This document shows, in pieces, positions 1-12,092 of a stretch of DNA of 64,000 nt. The stretch spans positions 2,951,650 through 3,015,649 of the forward strand of contig CM040104.1 in NCBI GenBank assembly GCA_022496805.1, given 5' to 3'. The position numbers and the translations under genes are program-made. The notes under the pieces are model-generated. The model made no database searches and was not told the DNA's origin. It saw only the letters and a list, made by a program, of their open reading frames with translations. Numbering within the stretch: the first letter of the stretch is position 1; every line of letters starts with the position of its first letter. Source of the DNA: Pohlia nutans. Lineage: Eukaryota; Streptophyta; Bryopsida; Bryales; Mniaceae.

Positions 1-290
1 ATTATGAAAAAAATCCTAGATATAGAAAACGTCCTGCATAATCTAGTGCAAAAAAAAAATTTGGAAAAAAAGTTTTTTTCACATAGTTAAAAACATTCAA
101 AGTCCGCTGAAAAAAAATAAACAGCTCACAGCCTGTTCTGCCGTCACGATTTTGGCAAAAATTTAAAAAATTCAAAAAATTATGAAAAAAATCCTAGATA
201 TAGAAAACGTCCTACATAATCTAGTGCAAAAGAAAAATTTGGAAAAAAAGTTTTTTTCACATAGTTAAAAACATTCAAAGTCCGCTGAAA
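1..290. repeat. Two direct copies of a 178-bp repeat (truncated by window start)
   Basis: The segment from 1 to about 112 recurs almost identically at 179-290 (for example attatgaaaaaaatcctag at 1 and at 179). This gives a 178-bp period with a spacer between copies. The array or duplication may continue left of the window. Confidence 0.8.
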
Positions 291-337
291 ATAAAAGTTT
301 GATAATTACCAGTGGAGTTCTATTCTATGCATGAAGA

Positions 338-530
338 GTTTGAAGTGGTTTGGTGGTTAGGAACTTGAGTAGCAACCGGGAGGTTGGGAGTTCAAATCCC
401 ACCGGTGGCGATAGAGCTTGGGAAGCTATGGTGGGCCCCACCGCATGTGCGGGCAATTTCCGTGAAGTTGAAGTGGGTAGCGAGGAAAGTATTTATTTTT
501 TATTTTATTTTTTATTTTTTAATAATACTA
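338..530 (+). mobile_element. tRNA-derived SINE with T-rich tail
   Basis: A tRNA-like head carries an A-box-like TGGTGGTTAGG (351-361) and an exact RNA polymerase III B box GTTCAAATCC (390-399). A non-tRNA body (to about 480) and a T-rich tail (about 485-525) follow. This order matches Au-like plant SINEs. It does not form a full functional tRNA cloverleaf. I saw no clear target duplication. Confidence 0.6.
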
Positions 531-600
531 TTTTGATCAAATTTAGATATAAAAAGAAAAGAAAATCTAGATATGGAAATGATGATGTCGCACGAAAAAC

Positions 601-850
601 GCACTGAATCAGTGTAGTTTTAAAGACGATTAAAACACGACATTTGACGACTATAAAGAGTGCTGAATTCATACGTTTTCACTGGATGTATCAATCGTGT
701 CGAATCAATACTATATCCGCTTGTACGAACATCGTGTCATATCAGTGTAGTTGCGATGAATGACGCAACGATGCGGAATCAGTGCGAAAATCGTACGAAC
801 CCTTGAAATATCGGAAATCGCACTGAATCAGTGCAGAATCAGTGGGGTCC
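601..850. repeat. Cluster of CACTGAATCAGTG near-palindromes
   Basis: GCACTGAATCAGTG occurs at 601-614 and CACTGAATCAGTG at 821-833. Partial copies ending in ATCAGTG lie near 742, 780 and 842. The motif is a 13-bp palindrome except for its centre. Function unknown; possibly remains of a terminal repeat or a dimeric binding site. Confidence 0.5.
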
Positions 851-1698
851 GAAATTCCTGATGTTAGGCATTGCTACAAAAAAACCGTTGCAAATCTTTC
901 ATGCAATGCAATTTACAATGGTTCAGGGCAAATATTGAATTTTTACTTAATACCTAACCTTGTCACATTCACAGTGTAATTTATGAGATTCAAGGCACTG
1001 AAATTCCTGAATTTATGAGATTTAGGCAAAAACCTCCTCTAATTTATGATCTTGATAGAATATGGGGTACAATAATTTATTTTTGATTAGCCTAGGGGTA
1101 GAATACATTAGAATGGGACACTTAACTCAAAAATGATTTAAAAATTAAAAAATTAATCTCAATAGATATAGTTCTTATAACATTCTTGAAAGGAGTTGCA
1201 AACACCTTGGACCCAATCGTCACATGAAGGAAGAATTCAAGACGTTTTAATTCGTTGACATCTTCTTTCTTTGGTCTGGATTTCCTCACATCTTGACTTT
1301 CTTAAGTTCAAGAATGGATTCATTGTTGTACTATGGATGACAAGTGTACTTTCTAACATCTATAATACAACTACAATGAAAAAGGTGAGTAGTTCATAAA
1401 GAAATCTATTGCCTCCCCAAAATCACATCTACATGAGCATTTTTTTAATTTTTTAATTTTTTTTCTCGATACAACCGACATGATGACCACTCATATTTCA
1501 ATATGTTGGAGGGAGTGTCACACAATGGTTCTCATATAGGATGTTTTGTCCTACAGTGGATGGCCCATAAACCAACGCTTTAAGCTTTTCGTGCAAATCT
1601 AGTACTAGTATATAATTAGAAACTCTCAATGAATATCATTTGGAGATATTGTTGGTTTATAGTACATGTCAGTTATTGGGTCATCTACCTTATATATG

Positions 1699-2251
1699 TT
1701 AACCCTTAAACGTCAAGAGGGTCCTGAACAGTCAGCCCGAAGGATTTTTTTTTAGAGAGTTGTCCCCAACAGTCGTCCCTTGAGTAACGTGAACAACCAA
1801 TGAGAATTTCTCAATTCCCCTATGAACAATGAATGGAGTGAATAGTGTCACTCCAAAAACAAATTTAAAAAATTCAATGAGATTCCAGCTCTACAGTAAG
1901 CTCTGCAATTCTAGATTATATATATATTTTTAAAATAAAATAAAATAAAATAAAACGAAAAAAAAAAAAAAAAAACATAGTTGAACAGCACTGGCATGCG
2001 TTACGAGCTCTAGTATGCATCAAGGTCTCAAGCTGCCCGACTCCCTCCCTTCCCTCCCCACCGATTCTCTTTCCAATTTCCTTGGAATATACAATTTACT
2101 GAAACAAGTGCATTTGCTAAAATTTGCCTCACTTTTCCATCACCTTTCCAAAGCACCAATCCATTTCAATTTTGGTTGAGAAAATCCACTTTTTTCTTCA
2201 TTATTCTATCAAAGCAAGCCCGTGGGGCTTGCTTTGACGTTTGAGGGTTAA
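1699..2251. mobile_element. TTAA-flanked MITE, body type E
   Basis: Starts TTAACCCTTAAACGTCAA and ends TTTGACGTTTGAGGGTTAA, so an inverted repeat with TTAA at both ends (553 bp). The right end carries GGGGCTTGCTTTGACG, shared with copies at 23398-23815 and 49506-49869. No coding capacity seen. Confidence 0.85.
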
Positions 2252-2951
2252 AATGCTTAAAGTGATGTACCTAGTATCTAGCATTTTTTTTTCTATATAT
2301 AAAATGCAGTTTATGTATACGGTTAATGCATATAAAGTAAATAATTATATGGGCTATATTTCGCTAGATTTCTTTGCGAAATATGGCATTTCTCTTTTGT
2401 TAAGGAAAAAATGAGAAAATTATGAATATTTTTGCCAGATTTTCTCTATATTCTTTTGTGAAGATAGCTAGATTTTGTGAAAAGAAATACCAAAATTTGA
2501 AGAAACTCTATTAAAATATGATTGTAAGCTTAAGATTTTGCCAAATATTCTTTCCCAATTTCTTTTTACGTCCCCAGATAGGCTTCAAGAAAAAAAAACA
2601 CAGGGAAAACATTGCTAGTATTCTTTTTCGACGTCTTCACTACAATATCCACTTGTACTGAAGATGGAATTGACTTGCTGATGTCATCTTGCACGTTTTT
2701 GAAAGCAAGCGATGCAGTACAATTTACGTCAAATTCACCACATTGCCATGTTCGTCGCTCACGTTTCCCTACAAAGTGCTGTTGTCATGAGCCCCCTTGA
2801 TTCCTTGATGGGGTCACATATTGCTCATTTTCTTGTAATCCCACGTCGTGACCGTATAAAGCTCCCGTTTGCTTTGACAGCCAACTCAATTCCTTGATCT
2901 ACTTGTCAATGGCTGAGCTTTTTTTGGTTGCAAGAGCTTTGATGTTTCACC
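2252..2951. other. Non-coding AT-rich upstream region of the polygalacturonase gene
   Basis: Contains a purine/T-rich tract and a candidate TATA box. Short ORFs here show no family features. I see nothing else. Confidence 0.4.
2855..2861 (+). promoter_or_regulatory. Candidate TATA box of the polygalacturonase gene
   Basis: TATAAAG lies about 91 bp upstream of the ATG at 2952, a usual distance allowing a short 5' leader. No transcript evidence is available; this is a motif match in AT-rich DNA. Confidence 0.35.
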
Positions 2952-5900
2952 ATGTCTCAAGTTATGATTCAATACTGTTTGCTGGGGCTCGTACTGACAT
3001 GCTCTGTAGCCATGGGAGATCATGCGATTAGTGCTAATCACGCGATTAGCACTGCTAATGATGGTCAGAAAATGGAACTCAGACGCCAGTTTTTTTTACA
3101 TGATGAGAACGACGCGGAGCCTTCGATTTGGTTTAGGTCTGATTTGGCTGAGTCTTCTGCATTTCAGGCTGCAGGAGTTCAGTACAACGTGCTCAACAAA
3201 GGAGCCGTGGGTGATGGCGTTACCAATGATACCAAGGTATGCGAAACTCTCGGTCCACTCAACTTACTCTCGGTCATTGTTATGGTTTTTAAAATTAATT
3301 GAAACACATATTCCAACATGTCCAATGATGTCTTTTTGGTTGGTTTCCAGCATGGTTAGACAAACTACCTCTAACAAACTCTTTGTTCACGATTCACGAC
3401 GGTCTTTTCATCAGCTTGTTGTGCAAAAATATTAAAAGATTTGATTAAGAAGGAGGTTGTACTCACGTACCAATGATTCCAAGGTACGTACTCCCCTGTC
3501 CTATATAGTAAGCTTTGACAACGCCTTGTGAATCTGTCCCACGTCAAGCTTCCTATTTGCTCAAACTACTACTCCTATTGGCTTAACCTCCACACCACTG
3601 AACTAGTTAAGTTGTCTATTTTTTAGGGTACATGAAGCTTAATATATAGTATGTGAAACTCTTAGTCAACTAAATTGATATGAACATTGTCATGGTTTTT
3701 AAAATAATTGATGATGTTACATATTGACAAAATGTCCACCAACGATGTCTATTTGTTGGTTCTTTTGTGGAATGAATGACAAGTAGACCTCGTCACGTGC
3801 AACAAATCCACTATTCACCACAGGTCTTGGGAAATATTCAAGCAAAAGCAGCCAAGATCTTGTCTTTAGGAAAAGGAAACGGTTCCTCTTGGATCTCTCT
3901 TGGATCTATCTTGGCTATTGCAACTATTTAATACTACAATTAGGAAAAATCCATGAATTCTTCTCGGTAATTAGCATGAGGTTTGGAAAACCAATCGACC
4001 ATTTTAGAAAATCAACCGGGTCATTTTACACGAATTGCTGGTATTTCTTGAGCATTGATTAACCCCTAAACATCACATCGTCCAGAAACTGGACGACTAA
4101 CAGATTCAAACCCTTCTCACGTTCTTGTCAATGCTTGGATGAAATTCATCCATTTTTTTGGAGATTCTTCACTAAGTTGTTGTCTTATCTAACGGTTGGA
4201 TTTAGTCATACTTGATTACATATTTTTTTTAAATTACAAATGTAGAAGTATGTCAAGTCGTTGACCAAGCCAAAATTGCATTGACTGTAGTTCAAAAGCG
4301 GCCTTGCAAAAATGAGGTCACAAATTTAAGAAACACAAAAATTTCAAAGAATGACCACGTTTAAGAGTATCTCATTTCAAACTCATTCCAACAAATTTTA
4401 CTCAAAGAATATTAATTTTTTTTTTTTTTCTAATTGAATTTAGAAGGAATTTTTAATTTTATCTTTCAAATTTTATAATTAAATATTGGTGATAGTATTA
4501 GTGAATCAAACCATACGAATGGTATCTAAAATTCAAAATCTAGAACTTTCATTTGTATATCAATTCCAAAATATTCTTCTAAATAGTACCTTATTATGAT
4601 TTTTCTGAAATTGTCAATTCCAAGGACACCCTGGTACATTTAGGGGTTAACCATGGTTGGTTCGCCAACTTGTCATGCAATAATTGCAATAATAACAATG
4701 ATTTGATCAAAAGTGATGTAAAGGGAAGTTACACTGACATTTAGGCTTTTTTTCTTTTGAAATTCTGAGAAAAGCTAAATGACTGCATTGGTTTTTTGGG
4801 GGCTAAATTATTAAAAAAATTAAATGTTTTTTTATTTACAACTACACTAAAATTGTGATATAGTATCCAACAAGAACTAGTGTATTTTTTTTACCAGAGT
4901 TTGTTCAAAGGTGAGGGGAAATAGTGTCCCTACAATATATAGGAGTTTGCCACTTGTCATTCCCACTTCGAGTGAGAGTGCAATGATTCTTCGAAGTGAT
5001 GAGGGTGACATGAGTTGGCATGCCATATTTATTATAAAGTTACAATTTTTCATTGAAACACTACACCCAAAGATTTACTTGAAGTTTTTATCATTTTAAA
5101 TTTAATAGTAAAAGGTTTAAAAAAAAAATAGGAACACTATTGATCTCCAAAAAATCAAATAGTGTTTGTGTTGAGAAATAGTGTCCCAGACACTAAAATC
5201 ACAACTTTAAGGTAGTCATCACGTTTAAGCCCAATGGTTACTCCTAGAAGTTTTAAATTAGTCAAAAATTTAGTAAATATAGAAACTTGCTACACAATAT
5301 TTCACCAAAAATGGCTTTCAAATCTTGAACTGTGTAGCAATTTTGCATAATATGTTCTTAACCCCTCACTGCCCAAACATCCTTTTTTTGGATGGGGTAT
5401 AGAATCACTCGTCATTTTCTCATCCAAGGTGGTATTTTTTAGAGTAAAAAATTTAAGGTAGATTTTAGGGCTAGTTACCTTTACGTAAGTGAAGTTGGAT
5501 TAGAAAAAAAATCAAAACTGAATTTACTAGGTCCTTCCATTCCATGTGAGCTTCTATTTCGACAAAAAAATCAAACAAAGTTTTGAGCTGTAAGATGTGC
5601 ACCAAAACCATTCTTTGAGACTGACATACAAATGAAAGTTGTAGATGATGACTTTTCCATGACATCCATACCGTTGGATTAAGTGATTATGTCAAAATGT
5701 GTTTAAATTTGATTTTAAAAGAGATTATCATTTTAATTACATAAAATATACAAAAATACTCATTATCTCATGAATTTTGGAATGATTGGCCAAAAGTGTA
5801 TAATTTACAACATTGAATCATCATTTGCATAATGTACAATATTTCAATCTATAAAATTATCTATTGATTGCCTACAAAGAGATCTCAAGACACCTTTATT

Positions 5901-8900
5901 GAACCATAATACATTTCATATGAACAACTTCACCACTATTGAAGCATAATGATTTCAACCAATCATAATGAATTATAAGATGAGAGTATTAAAATTGTAA
6001 TTTTGGTGAATTTTCAAAGTTTTCCTGTAAATTCATTTGAAAAATATTTAAAAATTTGATTGTATGAATGTCTTTTAACCCTTAACTGCCCAACCATGCA
6101 TAATATGCATGATGTACAGAATCCTATTCCAATTTCTCATCCATCATGCACTTTTTGCAGTAAATTTTTTTTAGTGAATTTTTTTATGGGAAGTTAGCTT
6201 TGTGCACGTGTGATCCGATTAGAAAGGGGATGATTTGTGAAACTTCATGCCTCATTTTATGTTGTATTGTTTCACCAAAAATTTCAAAGATTTTAGTCTA
6301 AAAGTGCTCTTGAAAAGAAAAGCTCATAAAATTAAGAAACCAAAAAATCTCCAAAAATCACTACACTTAGAGTATTACATTTTAACCCTTCGCAACAAAG
6401 TTCATCCACAAATTGTCAATATCTTATTCGTAATCAAATTACAAAATAATTTTGAATTTTATATTCCAAAATTTATAGAAAAATATTGGTGAAAGCAATC
6501 GCCGATCTAACCATATGGATAGAATCTAAAATCCATAGTGTACAACTTTTATTCAGACATCAAGTTCAAAATATCCATCTTAATTGCATTTTATGATTCA
6601 TCTTTTCAAAACTGTCCAAACTGGACAAGGGTGAGGACGTTTAGGGGTTAACAAGGATGTCTTACATATGCTCTTTAGAGTTGAAGCTCAGAAAAAAAGT
6701 TAAAGAACCCTCATTTTATAATACAATTAGGTATTGCACAAAACCTCGTGGCATTTAGGGGTTAATTTTTTTAAATTTTAAACATTGATGTTCACGCTGT
6801 ATGTGGACAGGCGTTTTTGGCAGCTTGGTCTAAGGCTTGCCAAGTCAATAATTCTGCGGTGTATGCACCATCTGGGTACAATTACCTTGTGTACCCCTCC
6901 ACATATTCAGGGCCTTGTCAAGGAGACACTCAATTTCAGGTACAAATTATTATTAATTATTAATTAATTAATAATAATAATATTATTATTTTCCTTCTGT
7001 CTACCCAAATCATCTGCTAGGGGTTTCAACCAATCATGCAATGACACATGTCACTTTAGCAGAAGTTGTTATGTACACTACATTGAATGGTGTATTTAGT
7101 GTTTGAGGAGAATTGATGTTTTTTGCCACAATTTGTTCAAATGTAAAGAGAAATAGTGTCCCTTGATATTACATAGGAGTTTGCCACTTGTCATTCTCAC
7201 TTTCATTGAGAGTGCCTTGTTCTTTCCAAGTAATGAGAGTGACATGAGGTGGCATGCCATATTTATTATAAAATTTCCATATGTCATTGGAACACTGTAT
7301 TCATTTTTTTTCTTACGAGGACACTATATCTTCCTAAAATCAAATAGTGTTTGGGTTTAAAAAGAGTGTCTTAGGACACTAAATAATCCATTCATTGCAG
7401 TAGAAAAGGTGGTGCTCCTTAGGGAGATGCTCAGGAAAAATCACTGTGCATGCGTGGAATTGGGCACCACATGCCTGGGCAACTCCCTCGGTAATGCCAT
7501 CTTTTCTACTAATGTGTACACTAAAATTGTGATTTAAAGTCCAGGACACTCTTTCTCAACACAAACACTACTTGACTTTCTAAAGATCAATAGTGTCGCT
7601 GTAAAATATAAAATAAAATAAAATAAAATAAAATATATAAAATTTAAAATGATAAAAACTTCAAGTAAACTTTCTGTGTGTAGTGTTTCAATGACAAATG
7701 GTAACTTTATAATAAACGTGGCATGCCAACTCATGTCACTCTCATCACTTTGAAGAAACATTACACTCTTAGTGGAAGTGGGAATGAAATGTGAAACTCT
7801 TATATATTATAGGGACACTATTTCTCCTCACCTTTGACTAAACTCTGGGAAAAAGATATCAATTCTTGATGGACACTAAATTGCAATATTAGTGTAGTCT
7901 ATAGTCTCAAATTAAAATTGTTGCACTAAACCATCTCTTGCCTATGCGAAGGTGGAGGGAACAATTCTAGCTCCCACAGAGATAAGTGGATGGGATGGCA
8001 AAGACGTGAGATATTGGTTCGTGTTTCAAAAATTGAACGGCTTTGAACTCACGGGGAATGGCACTTTCAACGGCCGCGGACAAAATTGGTGGGCGTGTAG
8101 AAAAAACGGAACATGTCCAGGGGCTCCAACTGTGAGCTCGTGACTTTATCTCACTACACTATTTGTTTCAATTACTACAAGAGTTTCAATGCTGTAGTAC
8201 CATAGCTAGGTCGCCAAAATTTTATTCAAAAAATAAAAATAAATGTAAAAAAATTGGAAATTATGAGGACCAAAAGACGAAAATAGAATAAATTATTTTA
8301 AGCTATATTATGCTATTTCTAAGTTATTTTGGGCCATTTTTAATCATCTTTTGCTCAAAAACGAAAACCAAGAAATTTGTTATTTGAGGAATGAACCTTA
8401 TTTTCCAAAGAATATATTAAATATTCGTTCGTGGGGTGGTGACCCAGCTATGGTACTATGGTAGTGCTTATAATATTCTTGAACTCACCATTTTAAGCCC
8501 CTTTCCATTTCAAATTATAGACCTCGTAGAAAAAGAAAGCAAGTAAGAAAAATTTGAATTCAATGGTTGTCCTGGGGGGTGCACTGTACTAAACACATGC
8601 AAGTATACGTGAGTGTACAGAAGGGGTATTAGTTTGAAAATTGTCGTATGACATATGTGTACAATAAACATATTTAAAGCTGAAAATATTGACGTATACT
8701 TTCATTAAACATATATTTAGGACGGAATAGATCTGTATACAAAGGTTTTTAGACATAGAACCCCTCGTATACAAGAGGTTTTTAGAGAGGGGTCATGAAC
8801 GCACGTGATTCTCAAACATAATGTAGAGTGCAACCCCCGGTGGTTGTCTACAATGGAATAATTGTAGACAAAAGAGGCCATCATAAAAGGTTCACAAATG

Positions 8901-11900
8901 TTATGTGCTACTGTATCTTATCTTCACACTAAAAAAATTCTTGACGTCGTATCAGATGTTCGACATTGAGTTAAAAAAACTCTGGTATAATGTTAATTTT
9001 AAAAACATGAAAAATATGAATTGAATATTTACTTTAAATTTCATAAAAAATATTAAAACAATTTATGATTATGTGTTTCATTCATTCTATTCATAATAAA
9101 CCATACTAATTCAGGTGCAAAACAATTCACTAACCCCAGTCTACCTTGAATACTATGGATTCATATATATCAATCAACTTATTTAAGTCTAAAATTAGTG
9201 TGATTTTCTTTATTAGTGTGTGACACAATAATTGGAATGAACAATGTAGAATCGGAAACTGGGTGATTGCCTGATATGGATAACCCCCTCCAAAAATAGT
9301 GTGATTTTTGAGAAATATCTTTTTGGTAAGAAAAAAACATTGGAAAATTACAAAAATTAGAGGGTGTTATAGACACCATAGCTGCAACTATATGCATGGT
9401 GTTAACCCCTAAACGTACCGACCCTTTGAACAGAAGTAGATGCTAGCCTTAATAGTAGATATTAGCATGGCTTAGATGTACATGAGGTGTACATGAGAAG
9501 TCCATTGCAAACATGAAATCTACCTAACAAATTTGACATACTTGCATTTGGAGGCCTCTCCAATATTATCAACATATCAACATCACAAGAGATTTACTTT
9601 AATTGGTAGAGAACCTATAGGCTTGCAAATATGACTTGGATGAAAGTCATCCGAGATTGTATGAGAAAGTTACCAGGCTTTGAATCTGTTCGTAATCCAA
9701 TTTCTGAACGCTAGGACGTTTAGGGGTTAAAGGCGGAATTTTTAGCATACATAAAATGAGTTAAACATAAATCACACTATGTGAGACGTGTACAAGTGGT
9801 ACCCATATCAGGCCATTCCCTAACTATTAGTTAAATATTAGTTAAAAATTTAAAATATGTTAAGAGCATACTAGTTGAATATTAACAAGAATACAGATTT
9901 GTTTTGTTCTTTTTGTTTTCTCTCAATGCAGGCTGTGTCAATATTCAGGAGTAACAATGTGTCTGTGAAGTCCATAACCCTTGTGGACAGTCCTCAAATC
10001 CACGTCAACTTTCAATACGTAAACCTGGGCATCGTTAAATCCATCAAAATCCAAGCTCCATCGTCGAGTCCCAACACGGATGGCATCCATGTGGCATTCA
10101 CCACCAACTTTGCCATTCAGGACTGCAATGTGTCTACAGGTCATTTTCTAAACCTTTTTATTTATTAAAAATATAAATTCAATTGATCATATTGTGAAAA
10201 ATATAATTCAGATGGGACCAAATTTTATATCATTAGAACCAATGAAGAATAATGCATATGTTGGTAAAAAAACAAACAAATTTGAAAAAAGGAAGTCCAT
10301 GTAGAACCTACTCAAAACTACTAAAAAGGCATGAGGTCCAATTTGGGCTTCTTGGTCTTTTAGGGGTTGATGCCCCGATTCAACACTGATTTCAAAGATG
10401 TGTTATAAAATGTTTGATGAACAACAAAAATGAATTTGATGTACAAAGCTAAGTGGTGTAAATGTCAATGTGAAAATCACATCTGTACCGTTGGATTTTT
10501 CATAATTTTTATTGATAAATTGTAATTAAAATTTCAAGCTTTTCTTATTAAAAATCCCAAATTAACAACAAAAAATTTAACATTGTTGTAATGAATTTGG
10601 AATAACATGCACTATGAGATGGTATGATTTCCATTATTTGATTCTACTTATTTTGGAAAATCATCTTTAAGGTCTCACTTTTTGAACTAGTATAAGAACC
10701 AAGAGAAATTTGGATGGATGAAAAACTATATAGGATGTAGTCAAGAGAAAGGTTACAATATGTTCATCGTTCATTATATGAACACAGGCGCGTCAAAGGG
10801 TTAACTTTCGCAATCATCACAAACTTTCTTCTCCATTGATACTTACAATTTATTGATATATTTTTCAATGTTGTTTCAGTGTACATAACATAATAGAGCA
10901 CTGCAATGGAGCACCCTCTTGAAAATTGGATAGAAAAAGAATCTTCTCTTAGATTCACTTTTTAAAGTAATGAAGGAATGTCATTTGAATTTCATGAATT
11001 TTGAGACTACCATATAAACTTAGTTTCTAATTGTAACCAAACTGTGGTCTCATTGCAAAAGAGTGTTGACTCCTATTGCTCTATTATGCTATGTAAAAAT
11101 TAGTACTAAAATAACATCATTTTTGCACAATACACAACAACACTAAAACAACACTAAATGATAAATTGTTTCAAGACTGACTACATGGTGTACAGGAAGA
11201 AGTTTGTGATGGCGATACGTATTATGCATATGCATTATTATTCATTCAAATGTGACGGGGCAATCCATTACTATTATTCCGTGTTATACTATCCATATTA
11301 TACATATTAGTAGTATTAGCAGTTGCAACATTTGCAATACCCCAATTACATAGTATTTTGAAACACTAGTTAAAACTTTAACCATGACAAAACTCAATTT
11401 TAACCCCTAAAGGACCAAGGATTCATGGTTTTAAAATGACAAATTCAAATGATCATATTGTGAAAAATACAATTCAGATGAGATTGGATTTTATACCAAT
11501 AGAATCACAAAAGAACGATGCATATGTTGGTAAGAAAGACAAACAAATTCACTAGTAGAAAAAATGGCATTGCGGAGGGAGATGCCCAGGCAAGTAGTGC
11601 CCAATTCCACGCATGCACAGTGATTTTGCCTGGGCATGTCCCTGGAGAGCGCCACCTTTTCTACTAGTGATTTGAACAAAACAAAGTCCACATAGAACCT
11701 ACTCAAAAATTCAAAAAAAACATGAGGCCAAATTCGGGGTTCTTGGTCTTGGTCCTTTAGGGGTTAAGAATGCTTGCACAAAAGTGTTAATTGTGGAAAT
11801 GGCTGGTGTGTTCAGGTGACGATTGTGTGTCAATAGTGACTGGGTCACACAACATTGCCGTGCAAAACACTTACTGTGGGATAGGCTGCCATGGCATCAG

Positions 11901-12047
11901 GTATACTAAATGGAAGCCCACACTAAATAGCTTTCTATTCATTCATATTTTGAAATTTACCTCATTCAAATGAAAAGTACTAGTCCCTCTGTCTGGAAAT
12001 AACTGTCCTAGTTTAAAATCTAAAAAAGAACCAACTTAACTGTTTTT

Positions 12048-12092
<45 letters not shown>

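Noticed and set aside
350..410. A possible functional tRNA gene
   Set aside because: It has A- and B-box sequences, but the arms do not form a proper cloverleaf and the unit continues into a body and T-rich tail. A SINE explains it better.
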